Origin: Sorghum bicolor
Taxonomy: Eukaryota; Streptophyta; Magnoliopsida; Poales; Poaceae
Assembly (NCBI RefSeq): GCF_000003195.3
Contig: NC_012871.2
Span: forward strand, 56,845,802 to 56,909,801
Direction of reading: 5' to 3'
DNA: 64,000 nt
Part shown: one piece after another, positions 10,669 to 22,838 of the stretch
Layout: each line of letters starts with the position of its first letter
Position numbering within the stretch: position 1 is the first letter of the stretch
The notes under the pieces: generated by a model
The model's input: the letters and a program-made list of their open reading frames with translations, nothing else
Told to the model about the DNA's origin: nothing
Databases searched by the model: none
Translations under genes and position numbers: made by a program

Positions 10669-12331
10669 ATGGCGAAGCCTAGCGTGGCGGCGGTGCCGGA
10701 GGTTGTTGGCGTGCCAGCAGCAGCGCAGGCGACGACGCTGTTCCCGTACCCGCCACCGCGTGGCGCCGGGATCACAGCCGCCGTCGTGCGCCGCAAGTGC
10801 CTGCAGGTGGAGCTCGGCGCGGGGGCGGCCGGGCCGCTGCTGGGCGGCGCGTGCTGGGGCGTGGAGTCGATGCGCGCGTCGTCCCCCACGCACGCCAAGG
10901 CCGCCGCCGCGCTCGCCGCCGGCGTCGACGAGGAGCGCCGCGCCGCCTGGACGGTGCGGCACCCGTCGGCGCTGGGCAAGTTCGAGCAGATCGTGGCGGC
11001 GTCCGAGGGCAAGCGGATCGTCATGTTCCTCGACTACGACGGCACGCTGTCGCCCATCGTGGACGACCCCGACGCCGCCTTCATGAGCGAGACGGTGAGC
11101 AGAGCTGCTAGATAGACGAACGAACTGACTATTAAGCGCTAGTTGCGTATAAGTGGCCATTACTTATCTCTTAATTACTACTACAAGCAGATGCGGATGG
11201 CCGTGCGTAGCGTCGCCAAGCATTTCCCGACGGCGATCGTGAGCGGGCGGTGCCGGGACAAGGTGTTCGAGTTCGTGAAGCTGGCGGAGCTGTACTACGC
11301 CGGCAGCCACGGCATGGACATCAGAGGCCCAGCCAAGGCCTCTTCCCGGCACGCAAAGGCCAAGGCAAAAGGCGTTCTGTTCCAGCCGGCGAGCGAGTTC
11401 CTGCCCATGATCGAGGAGGTGCACGACCGCCTTGTCGAGACGACGCGCTGCATCCCGGGGGCCAAGGTGGAGAACAACAAGTTCTGCGTCTCCGTCCACT
11501 TCAGATGCGTCGACGAAAAGGTTCGCTCGCCACCCAGTAATTACTAATTAGTGGCCGTCGTTTTTCGATCTCTTGCCGTTTTCAGCTTTTATCTGTCGTC
11601 GCCCGTGCCCAACCCCGCTGCATTGTAGATTATCGGCAGATTAGTAGTACAGTGTATAACGGCAACTCCAAATCCAGCACTAGCTAGTAGCCTCCACGCA
11701 TCGTCATAGCTAATACTGTAGTACGTAAACTGAGATGGTGATGATGATGATGATGTTATCGTATTGATTCATTCACTCAGATGTGGGGCGAGCTGTCAGA
11801 GTCGGTGAAGGGCGTGCTGCGGGAGTACCCGAAGCTGCGGCTGACACAGGGGCGGATGGTGTTCGAGGTGCGTCCCACCATCAAATGGGACAAGGGCAAG
11901 GCCCTCGAGTTCCTGCTCGAGTCGCTCGGCTTCGCGGACTGCAGCAACGTCCTGCCCGTGTACATCGGCGACGACCGCACCGACGAGGACGCCTTCAAGG
12001 TGCTGCGGCGCCGGGGCCAGGGCCACGGCGTCGGGATCCTCGTGTCCAAGCACCCCAAGGAGACGTCCGCCTCCTACTCCCTCCAAGAGCCCGCCGAGGT
12101 CAGTGACGAACCATGCTGCGCCTGTGCTTTCTCTCCGGACGCTTTTGAATTTCTCACACGGACACGGCCTTCCCGTGGGTGCTGGTGAGAAAAGCGCGTC
12201 GCCTAACTACTACGCCGCCGCTGATTTTGCTTGATTGTTTGCTTGTGGATGATGCGCAGGTGATGGAGTTCTTGCTGCGGCTCGTCGAGTGGAAGCAACT
12301 CTCCAGGGCAAGGCTCATCAGGCTGCAATGA
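10669..12331 (+). CDS. TPP: Trehalose-6-phosphate phosphatase
   Basis: This enzyme removes phosphate from trehalose-6-phosphate to give trehalose, and so lowers a sugar signal that links sucrose status to growth. Four exons are read with GT-AG introns, all in phase 0: 10669-11094, 11191-11520, 11781-12098 and 12260-12331, giving 381 residues. Haloacid dehalogenase motifs are intact: DYDGT at residues 122-126 (nucleophile Asp and acid/base Asp), SGR at 160-162, KWDKGKAL near 287-294 and [10 protein letters not shown] at 315-324. The first 90 residues are variable and Ala-rich, as in plant TPPs. Length is typical of the single-domain plant class (about 350-390). The ATG at 10669 is chosen because the in-frame TTG upstream at 10630 is not a normal start. 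The maize RAMOSA3 gene is in the same family, but the N-terminus does not let me assign this copy to it. Confidence 0.95.
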
Positions 12332-12589
12332 GATTGAGATGGACGACGCAACGGATCAAGCTAACTGTCAGGTGCTAATTAAGAGATCCTGCTACGTGAA
12401 ATCGTGAATGGCAGAGAATCTGGCACTGTATTGTGTCTTCTCTACTGTCCCGTAGTCATCTGTTTTCCTCTCCCTTCTCTGTACGTGTTCCCTGGGAACC
12501 TCTCTGGCCTCTGCTAGGCGTGTGTGTAAGTGTTTAACAAGCATGCATGTACATTAGTATTACCTAATAGTAGTTAACTTATATGCTAC

Positions 12590-12609
12590 ATATATATATA
12601 TATATATGT
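12590..12609. repeat. Short TA microsatellite
   Basis: About ten TA units in the 3' flank of the TPP gene. Confidence 0.8.
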
Positions 12610-12675
12610 AGTACAGTATATACAAGAGGGAAGAATATATGAAGCAACGAAGACCGAAAAAATTATGTCTCGTTC

Positions 12676-12858
12676 AAGGTTTTAAATAGCGGGCTAAGGT
12701 GTTTAGCGGTTTATATCTAAAACAGCTAATAGCGGAGCTAAATCGGACTATAGCGGGATATAGCGGCTAAATTGTACATGAACACAAATAGCGGTACCCT
12801 GCCTCAAAAGGCTATAGCGGGCTATAGCGGCAGCAATAACGGGATATTTAAAACTATG
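12676..12858. repeat. Mutator-type MITE with 9-bp target duplication
   Basis: 183 bp flanked by a perfect 9-bp direct repeat GTCTCGTTC (12667-12675 and 12859-12867). The ends AAGGTTTTAAATAGCGGG and CGGGATATTTAAAACTATG form an imperfect inverted repeat. The interior is full of the word TAGCGG or close variants. A 9-bp duplication is the signature of Mutator-like transposition. It sits about 345 bp past the TPP stop codon. Confidence 0.88.
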
Positions 12859-12867
12859 GTCTCGTTC

Positions 12868-15800
12868 CAATTCATTATTCATCAGTTTGCTTCTGTGAAT
12901 GTGTTGTACTGTTGTGAAAAGCCAGTTTCTTCCCTGATGTGGATGCATACAAGCAGAACTAATTAAGGCCATGTACAAGTACAATGCAGACGCTGAAAGA
13001 GACGTATCTATAAGAGAATAAATAGGGTATATACGAGCCTTAGCTTCCTGATGAAGCATCGAAACCTGCAATGCGGATTTGTACTCTGCCTACATTTCTC
13101 AACCAGACATGCAAGTATGCAACTGCTGCTAAAGGGTCTTGCCACATCTTGTACATGGCCATAAGGGCTTAGAATAGCTATCTTCTCTGTTGACATGACC
13201 ACACGCAGAGGCAGAGCTCCTGCCTCGGTAAGTTGTTTCAAAAATACTAAACGCTTCTTGGTAGAACGAGGAACCAAGCTAAGAAAAAGTTTGTAATGCT
13301 TGACCAAACCAAGGGACCAAATGTTAGGCTTACTATGCAAAACTTGCCCAAGCTACTCTCTACGCTTCGCAATATTTGGCATGGACCAAATTGGTCCTCC
13401 TATAGTAATATAATAGATCACACTCGATCAAAGTTATTAAAAGTGCAAAATTATAGATTCTACCGATAGAAACCTTACAACCCTTCCCATTAACTTAGTT
13501 CATCATAGAGTTTTTAAAACGAATCCAGCATAAAAACTATCAATTATATTAAAAACGAGAGAAAGCTCATATTGAGCGGTACAACAAGTCAATAATCACC
13601 CTCGGAGAAGTCTCAACACGCAATAGATGGTTGGACAAGGGTCTAAACATGCGTGCACAACACCGTCTTGCCACTCCATTAGCCCCATACCAATAACAAC
13701 CGGTGGCCACACTGCATCACCATCACCAGATGGCAAAAAGTAGGGAGTCAAAAAGCCACTGCCATCGCTTGCACTATCATTTTCGACGATGTTCATCATA
13801 GTTTGCTGCAAATTGTGTAGAGTCATGCCATTGGAACAGCTTCTGCTATCTCTCGATGTTGTCACACATCGGTGTAGCCCTTGCCATGAATGGCTAGCCA
13901 ACATGGTTCATTGCAAGCTGCCACACAGATACATGAGCTTTGCATCTACCTATAATCATGCCGTCCATTTCCACCGAGATCTGATACATATATAGTGGCT
14001 CTCATAGCCATGCCGCCTTGCAAAAAAAGCATTAGATGCACATGGGGTTGTCCAAAAGACATTAGGAGGTCTCCTTGCATCGGACCACCCACCGCTACAC
14101 CACAAAGGTCACTTCGACAGCGCACCTCTACTGCCCACCTCTTCCAACGCCGCCCTCCTTGGTAACCTTGCAGACACCACTAGCGTATGGACCCACCAAA
14201 TAGTCTCCCTCAATTGCCATGTAGAAGTCTTACCCTCCTATTTCTACGACAACACCTTCTAACGACAACCTTCCATTATTATGAACATCCATCCTTCGAG
14301 TCCTCAACTTGACCTCCACCCTTCTCGATTCAATTCCAGCCTCTAGAGGGACCATCAACACCATTGAAGCACCGTCATTGCCGCCAAACAATCCACCACC
14401 ATACTCTTCTGGCATCTGCCTCTAAATATGTTGCTAATGACGACACCACCATCCTCTACCCCCCCCCCCCACATACGGAATTTACCCGGAGCACCACCCG
14501 ATTGTACACCCTCTCTAGAGAGGAGCTCCAACGCGATGCCTTGCAGTTGTTTTTTTTACAAGCCACAACTGCCCTTGTGCATGCCTTGACAACCCTACCT
14601 TGCCATTGCCATTGGCCAAAGATCTAGAAAGTGCCACTCACCACCCGCTTATAGTACCGGTGCGATGTTGCATCTTAGGACAAACTCAAATCCACCCAAC
14701 AAGTAGACTCCTCTGGAGAAGAAGTGGTTGGTGGTCATAGTGCCCCGCACACAGCCTCAAAGCCACGTGGCTTTTGCACTGCCTCTGTGCCGCTGCCATA
14801 GGGTCGTCATGCCACAACAACATCTTCTTGCATATATATGCCCGATGTTGAGCTGTTGCGTTGGCACCTCCACAACCACTGCCCTGGCCAAAATGGCGGG
14901 AATCAGACATCGATCCACCAGATCCGACCTCCCCTTATAGATCCTGTCAGGGAAAAGATGAATCTACACATCGAAGCCGCTGAGCCAACCACCACCACCA
15001 CCACCATGGTTGTCGGATCTTGCTCATGCTCTAGCTAGATGGGAGAAGAGAGAGGGGTGGGGTGGCGGCCCTAGGCCTGTGGGTTTTGTCTCGAAGAGTA
15101 GCAGCATATGGGAGGGAAAGTTCCGTGTTGGACAGTTTATCAGGGAGTTACATTGTATTCTCCTTGACCAAGTTTACAAAAAATACACACAACTACAATA
15201 ATATTCTAGTTCAGTAGATACAATATGAAACGATATTTTGATGGTGTATTTATCAGATATTAGTTGTTAATATATTTATCTATACACTTTGTTAAAGTTA
15301 GACAAGTGTTATTTGACTTAGAATAAAGCTAAAACGACAGACAACATACCACAAGATAGGATAGTCGAGACCATGACAAACACTAACTAGATTATGTATG
15401 TGTCTAGTTTTCTGCGAACAACATAGATGATCTGCTTTTAGATGTGGAAGAAAATAAATAGTGCGTGATGACTAATTGGTTACCGATCCACTAGACTACA
15501 TAATTGACCTTGTTAGGAGTTAGGACAGCTAGTACGCTGGCTCACATGTCCGTGACACTACGGCCTGCGCCGCCCTTTCTGATGGATCTAACGTGTACTC
15601 GGTTTTGTCTTCTTGTCATGTCCCTCTCATGGTCCCCGAAGTGCCATCTGCAGACTTGTCCAGTTCTTGTGTGTACGACAGTGGGAGTGAAGCTTCATTG
15701 CGTACGGGCGGTCACTGTAGGAGCCGTTCGGTTCTCTGATGGTCTGACGACTAATTTGTTTGCATCAATAGGACCAAATCCATGTGTCGGTCATTATCAT

Positions 15801-16900
15801 TGCTCCTTCGATCAGTAGCCACATGCTAATAACTACTACTGATAAGTGACACATAACGATATACAGGAAAAGAAAAGAACATTATGAATTTGCAGACACT
15901 AGGTAGTGGTGTGTGTGTGTCGTTCATATAGGCCAGAGAGTCAGTAGCACCAATTCCAAATGTTTTTCAGTTCATTCACAGCTTGCTGCAGCTGAATCAT
16001 CTTGAAGGGACTCTTTTGTCCTTGGAGACATATGCACTTATGTACCTTCTCACTCAAGTCACGACATGGACAACAAAATAAGTTATATCTCCCCCCACAT
16101 GACCTACAAATAATTCCTCCTCCCACATGAAGGGTCCAAAAATTAAGTTATCATGCTACCTAGGAACCTCGTACCTGAACAGTTTGCTGGGTGCCAAAAC
16201 ATATCTGAATCCAGCACTATGCACTGCATCGTCCACAGTAGATGATTGAGTTGTGGGACGACACACACTAAGCAATGATTAGTGCAGCCAATACAATCCA
16301 GCACTATGCACTGCATCTATCGTCCATTATTACCATGATTCAATCTGTTGGTTGGTTCTTCCTAACCGCACTAAGCTACAACCAAAGCAACAATCATTAG
16401 GCTTGATATTTGCCAACAAACTACAGGCCAGGAAGAGGAACTACTAGAATGTTTCTCTTTTTTAACCAAGCATGCATCGTAAAGGGATTAGAGGTAGGAG
16501 TGTTCTGCATTTACCTTTCACCAGGCTAGTCTCAGGTACACGTAGGAACTGATGTGTGTGTGCGCAGAAAAGCAAGTCTCGCAACAACCTGCACTGAAAT
16601 AATCCGGGTCCAATAAATCCCGATGCAATTAACTATAAGAGAGCTGGCCTACGTCCTAATATACTACTAGTAAATATCAGAATATCAGTGGCACACTGGC
16701 ACTAGACAAATTTCGATAAACATATAGGAGTATATGTGTGTGTTCCAATGCCAAGTCTTTTTCATTCATCACTTATCAGTGCGTGGGATTGATTTAAAAT
16801 ATGCTGATGATATTTTAATCCACTGCACACTATTTGCTGATTTGATTCAAAGCTGAAACCTGATGTTGAAGTGATCCAGCTTTGCAACACCATTGGCCAC
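12868..16900. other. Intergenic, no gene supported
   Basis: 13560-15010 is C-rich, with CACCACC words and short low-complexity frames on both strands. It reads like decayed repeat and not an exon. Elsewhere I see AT-rich sequence and no domains. Confidence 0.4.
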
Positions 16901-16907
16901 CACCACA

Positions 16908-17000
16908 TCAAAAGACGAAGAAGCCACCAATGATGAACACGGCGATGGAATCTTGGATAACGCCTGCCACGAGAGCGAGGGCGCACACGATTTTTACCAT
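16908..17000 (-). CDS. Candidate 30-residue hydrophobic peptide ORF (unproven)
   Basis: The reading starts at an ATG (complement of 16998-17000) and ends at a TGA (16908-16910). It begins MVKIVCALALVAGVI, has two short polar spots (a Gln-Asp-Ser pair region) and ends in an aromatic FFVF. The whole looks like one membrane-spanning segment or a signal peptide. The same frame is open upstream to an ATG at 17171, which would make 87 residues, but that part looks unstructured. I recognise no family. It may be chance, or the last exon of an unrecognised small membrane protein. Confidence 0.25.
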   Translation of the reverse strand: MVKIVCALALVAGVIQDSIAVFIIGGFFVF

Positions 17001-17760
17001 TTTGAGGATAATGCTGTTGTGCGCGCACTTTGTGTGCTGCTTTGGAGCCAAGCCATGAAAAGTTGAAAGGGGCCGGGTCATATCATATCGGAGGCGGAGG
17101 CACCCCCACCCACTAATAGCTACCTCCTGGTGGCTGGATATCGGCATCGGATTGGAGAAGCCATCGCCCATCGGAGTAGCTAGCTAGCCAAGCCAAGAGG
17201 AATCTATCCGTGGACGTACGCGTGATGATGAAGCGCGGCTCATCAGGCAAGGAGATCCAGTTGGACTCCACGTCGGTGATCGATGGAGACGCTCTGGCCA
17301 TTCGCCGTCGTGCTTCCAATCATGTCGTCCAATGTCCGCCGGGAAGATGGAGGGGGGTGCTGGAGTTTGGATTGGTACGGTTCTAGTCATCTTCAACTCC
17401 AAGATCGGTGTATACAGAAGCTTGGCAATCTATCCCTTAAATGGCATGATCGACGAATCACTGCTACAGTGTGTGCCAATTGCTATCATCTTAGCTATCT
17501 GATGACGGGCTCACATTATCAATCTGTTGGGAAAGCAGCGCATCTAAATCAGATCTATCCATCTTTTCAGCAAAATAATTTTATCCATCCCGTCACCAAA
17601 TTGAAGTGCTACTTTATAGGGGTCTTCACTCTTGCACGCCAGCGAGTGATTTTACTCGTCTTGTCCTCCATGGGCGCTTGTCAGCCTAAATCTTGAGGTG
17701 ACACATGGTTCGAAGCCTATCTCCATTAAGCAAATTGTGCATCTGTACAATGGATGCCTA
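17001..17760. other. Intergenic, no gene supported
   Basis: Moderate GC with short open frames on both strands, none with a recognisable domain or convincing splice sites. Confidence 0.4.
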
Positions 17761-18135
17761 AGACTGTCTCCGACCGTCCTTACCCAAATACGACATGCAT
17801 TCACCTGTTTGGGTCTCAGTTGAAAAAAGGGTCACGAACCTAAACTTTCCGGTTTCCAACAGCCGCCCCAACTCAGCATTGAGCTCCTATCTTGTCAGGA
17901 CCTCTGCGACCAACCACTACAGCTCTGTCCACCCCATCGCCTCCTACGGCCCACCACTACAGGCGTCGGAGCTTTGCGTCGCGGAGAGAGACAACGCAAA
18001 TATGCCTACCGGTTCGTGCGGTACCCAAAATGCATGCTTTGATTGAGTTGGAGGCTGTTTTTGACACCTAAATACATTATGCGTGACCTATTTTGCGTTT
18101 GCTTCTGGTTTTGCATGAGCTGTTGGAGACAGTCT
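17761..18135. repeat. MITE with AGACTGTCTCC ends
   Basis: The left end AGACTGTCTCCGACCG pairs with the right end GTTGGAGACAGTCT as an inverted repeat over about 11-16 bases. The interior (375 bp) has no coding capacity. No clear target duplication was found, so the superfamily (Mutator or hAT) is open. Confidence 0.5.
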
Positions 18136-18249
18136 AAGGAGAGAGTAATAGACTGCTTTACTGCTATCTTATCTAAAAACAGAGTTATTGCTTTCTGTTT
18201 TCTGAAAATTATTTTATCTTGCTATTACTAATTAGAGGCCTCAATAGAA

Positions 18250-19236
18250 CCTCCGTGTTGTCTCTCTGGTTTGGGAGGAACACTATCCCAATGGAAAATT
18301 ACCCTCAGATCAGAAGAAAGAAAGCTTTTGGTGGAAAGCAAATCTGAAAATTTTAAGAAAATACAGAAGTCTAACTAAGATACAGATCAAAAATGGAAAA
18401 ACCTATCTGCTATGGAAGGACAACTGGCTAGATGGTACTGCTAAGCTGAAGTTCCCTGAGCTCCATTCCTTTAATAAGAATGATCAGATCTCTGTGAACA
18501 AACCTAGCAGCTGTGAACATCTTTCTCATTTTTTCAATCTGCCTTTGTCAGAAGTTGACTTTCAGCAATTCCAGAACCTGGAACTCCTCTCTGACATACA
18601 GCTTGAAGATGCTAATGACATCTGGGGAACAACAATACCTACACAGCAACAAAAGCTTATGGGGCCTTGGTGGGACAGCATCAGCACCACATTTCCTTCA
18701 AATGGCTGTGGAAATCCTCTTGCCAGCCCAAGCACAGTGTCTTTTTGGCTGCTCTTGAAAGACAGATCAAGCAAAAGAAATATTCTGAGAAGGAAAAGTA
18801 AGTTTCTTGAGTCCTATAGTTGTGTACTCTACCAAAATGATGTTGAAGAGACACGGGATCACCTCTTTCTCAATTGTCCCTTTGCAATTGCCTGCTGGGG
18901 ACTTCTATGTGTTGATTTCACCGCACCAAGATAATAATTCCCAGTGGTTCAGACTGTAAAAGACCAAACACACATGACCTTCTTCATGATGGCAATCATT
19001 ACCATGTGTTGGGTAATCTGGGGCGCAAGAAATGTGATTTGATTTTTAAAGGAACACAATAATCAAGCCTCATGGACTGCAAGAGAACTTTTGCAAAGGA
19101 GATAGGTCTGGTTTCTCTCAGAATCAAGTCCAGTTTATCAACAGCTTTGATACATGGCGCCAAAATCTGTTCTAATCTTTATAATGTAATTTTACTGTAG
19201 GGTCTCTGCCCCTCCAGGTTTCTCAAAAAAAAAAAA
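18250..19236 (+). mobile_element. 5'-truncated LINE, zinc-binding C-terminal end
   Basis: A non-LTR retroelement 3' end. The frame read from about 18300, open at 18494-18934, has the layout of the zinc-binding domain that follows plant LINE reverse transcriptases: a Phe-Trp-Trp block, an NG-x-T-x4-W-x-D-x-W block, then FWLLLKDR, a Cys pair, DHLF-x2-CPFA and a Trp. A 3' tail of about 290 bases ends in 12 A (19225-19236). RT and endonuclease domains are absent. The 5' boundary is approximate and no exact target duplication was found. Confidence 0.8.
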
Positions 19237-19239
19237 CTC

Positions 19240-21402
19240 CACGTAAGTCTGATCACAAGACATGATATAGAAAAAGAGTTTTATTATGGTATCTCTAAAT
19301 AATTGTGGACCGTCGATCTTGATGGCTACAATCACATATTACCTCTTATACATAAATATATATTTTTATTTTAAGAAATAAGAAAGTAAGCAAATTTTAG
19401 GTAAAAATATCTATCAATTGGATCTATCATACATGCAACCGTGTGAGTTTAATTGTATGGTTAGGGCCTGAAGGTTTCATGACTTATTTTCCAACGTATC
19501 TATATTTTAGAAATAGTGCAGAAGAGTTTTATTCTCATGAAACTCTCTCTACTCTCATAAAACTATAATCATCTCTCTCTTCACTAATACAGTGTCACAT
19601 CAGTATATTTAATATGCATTAAATTATAATGAAACTCCATTGAAACTGGTCTTAGTTCCTTGAAGTCATAACATGACATGTGATGTTTCTTTAATTAAAT
19701 TGACCTATCTGTAGTTGTAATTGATGTCAAGGTTAGTTGTATCTAAATGTTAGCCTTTTTTTTGTACAAATGTAACAAAAATGGAGGTGTATTTTTTTCG
19801 CGAGACATAGTTGTTTATTTAAAAAAATTAGGACATGTTGGTATTTAAATTATTTATTTATTTATTTTTATAATCCTGACATTAGTATTTCTATGACTTA
19901 GTATTTTGCAAATGTAAACATTAGTATTTTTATAATCCCAATATTAGTATTTTATATAATCCTGGCATTATTATTTTTATAATCCCGACACTGGTATTTT
20001 TATGATTAGTCATTAGCTTTTGACACTTATTAGATTTATACCATCAGATATGTTCATGTCACATGTTCATGTACATGACATACCTCTACTATACGGTGCC
20101 ACGTCTGGCAAGGCTGCTACACCAGTTTGGAGTATGGTGCTGTTGCATGCGTATATGCTCATATTGTACACGTGCACCCGCATATGGCAAGAAACAAGCA
20201 ATTCTTAAAATAGATATCCTGTACACATTTGTTATTTGGTTGCATTTTTTGTTTTATTTTTCTAAATATTTTAATTAATTACTAGTTACTTAATTATTGC
20301 ATGTATTTCATCAAAAATCAAGGGCTAAGCTTTATTTGAAATCTTATCTCCTATAGAGTACTGTTTGTAACTTAGCAAGGCTCATAGAAAAAAATATGAG
20401 TCCTGAAATTCAGCATAAAAATACAAAAGATATGGATATCAATTGGTATTGGCAGAACCTAATCATCATTGATATTGATAATAGCTAATTGGAAGCCCCA
20501 AAGGAACCTCTTTCTTAATCGTCCTTAGGTACACTAACCAGGAAAAAAGAGAGATACTAGAAATCCACATAGAAATCGAAGAGGTATAAACATTCATTGG
20601 TAGACTCTAATAATCATCATGATAATAATAACATTAGATCTATCTACTTTTTTTCTAAATAGTTACTCATATATGTTATTATGTGAAACAACATAAAGTA
20701 ACCACCAAAATATGCATCTAAATTCCCATTCTGCCACCTACCTCGAAGGCTCCACCAGCCAGCGTTACCACCTGGCAACCACACCGGGCTTCACCTCGGT
20801 CCGAATGCCTAGTGCAACCAGCACACAAACAAATCTATGCTGCCCGTTCGATGTGGCCATCCGGCCCAAAACAGGACACTTCTAGTGGGATTTAAGTCCA
20901 ATACGTCAAAAAAACAACCTCTCTGGTAGAATATCACAGTGGCCAAGCCGGTGGCCCATAGTGCACCTTCTTTCAAACGGCCTAGCTTTCCATGCTTCTG
21001 GCCCAACCGTGGTCCACCGTAGGACTAGGGGTCCAACCACCCTAGATAGTAGGCTAAGGTCCACGGCACACACACCTCTTTCTGTACACTGGCCGCCACA
21101 TAGTGCTCGTCGAGTGCACCTGGCGGTCCTACCGCCACGGTTAGCAATTCCACCGCCCAACACTATAGCAACTAGCCAAGTGCTTATTTTTGCACCACCA
21201 TCTTCACAACCAATTTTAGTCATTCTCAAGACGTTTTGCAAACATTTGAAAACATGCTAGCCTCAAGTGTTGCCCCACGAGAAAACACCACCTTATGTCC
21301 ATGTTAGATTTTTCACAAACCATTTCACAAAAGGTTTTCACACTATTTTTGAAGGTGGGCCATCAATCAATGTAACACTCCAGTACTCCACCAAGATCTT
21401 TA
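19240..21402. other. AT-rich intergenic stretch
   Basis: No gene is supported. 19530-19665 resembles MITE interiors (TCTCATGAAACTCTCTC, GAAACTGGTCTTAG). 20750-21200 is C-rich without a domain. Confidence 0.4.
19864..20008. repeat. Imperfect tandem repeat, about 30-bp unit
   Basis: Four to five diverged units built on TTTTTATAATCCYGACATTAGTAT. Sequence between units varies in length. Confidence 0.65.
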
Positions 21403-22000
21403 GATGCAACCGATGTTAGATCAACATGTCAGAGTGTGCTCTAAGGTGTGTTTCTTGGCTTCTTCAATCAGTGATGTGGCAGCGCCCAGGGGGCGCCGGG
21501 AGACCGCCTGGTGGGGTTAGCCAAACACACCAAATGGGCCTGGAGCCCATGCTATATCCACTTGCCTTTTATATGATGAGTTTTCACCAAAATTCTGCAT
21601 TTAAATATCTTTCTAAGTATAAGCGAAACTAGGTCATTTATAAACAACATTTGCTACTTGTGATGTTGATTTACCTTGACTTTGGATGCAACCAACATTA
21701 GATCAACATGTCAGAGTATGCTCCAAGGCGTGTTTCTTGGCCTCTTCCTCTTCATAAATCAGTGATGTGGCAGGGCCCAGGCGGCATCAGGCGACACTAG
21801 GTGTGGTCAGTCAACCCCACCAAATGGTGGTTAGTCAACCCTACCAAATGGACCTGGAGCCCCTGCTATATGCACTTGCCTTTTATACGATGAGTTTTCA
21901 CCAAAATTTCTGCATTTAAATATCTTTCCAAGTACAAGCAGGATTAGATCACTTATAAACAAGATTTGCTACTTGTGATATTGATTTATCTCGACTTTGG
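21403..22000. repeat. Diverged tandem duplication, two units of about 280 and 317 bp
   Basis: Unit 1 (about 21403-21682) and unit 2 (about 21684-22000) both begin GATGCAACC...TTAGATCAACATGTCAGAG. Both share CAGTGATGTGGCAG, GGCCTGGAGCCC-like and CTTGCCTTTTATA words, and both end GACTTTGG. Unit 2 is longer partly because of a short internal repeat of GGTTAGTCAACCC-like sequence near 21808-21845. No coding frame is conserved between units. Confidence 0.85.
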
Positions 22001-22838
22001 TGGAATGTTGATATTGAAACATTTAGTGACCATTAACAACTCGTTAATACTAGATAGAGATAGGATGTCATGGACTTACCCTATTAAAAGTCAAAACTTA
22101 AAAAATCTGACAAAATACAATCCTTAACTCAGTTTTTAGGTTGTCAATATCGCGTTGGCCAATTTTAAACCATCCTGTTTAGTTTCCACGGGTATAGATT
22201 TTCTCAAAAGCTAATTTTCTTAGACTATAAATAATATATGCATATGCATTTCAACCGTCTTGATAAGGGCTAAACGATAGTTCTCGATGAGATCATAAAT
22301 AATTGGATACTATCGTCATCTAAAAATAACTATTTTCTAAAATTACCAAAAGTCAAACTAACTTAAGTCTGATTATCTTTAACTTTATAAGAAAAATGTA
22401 ATACCATCTATGACTTTCTATGATCTATCTAAAAATCACATTAATTTGGTGCTTTTTTTACAAAAAATGGTTAAATCTGGAATAGTTAACTTAGAAGTCT
22501 AGAAGTTAATTTATTCTGAGATTCATAAATATTAGTACTTTTTATAAATTTGGTCAAATTCAAAAAAGTTTTGACTTAAAACAAGTCTATTTCTTTAATT
22601 TATTTTGAGACGGTGTGAGTATTGTGAAAGATAGTCAAGCAAGCATTGATGATGGTCTAGACGAGAACTACTCATATAAATAATTGAATTCTGAAAGCAT
22701 ACCGATCGTCAAGCATGCATCTATTTGATGCGTACAACAGAGCAGATCAACAAATCAAACCGTTCCCTAATAATTTCCCTAAACCCCTAGCTAATTACCA
22801 GTAGTAATTTCTCACTACTCCTTGAGCGCTGAAGACTC
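22001..22838. other. AT-rich intergenic, 3' flank of the minus-strand gene
   Basis: No gene is supported. 22500-22625 looks like an old Stowaway-type MITE interior (AAATTTGGTCAAATTC) but its ends are not intact. Confidence 0.4.

Noticed and set aside
10122..11160. Several long frames on both strands around the TPP first exon, including minus-strand frames of 149, 150 and 183 codons
   Set aside because: They are by-products of GC-rich coding DNA. The + frame with HAD motifs and exact splice phases explains the region.
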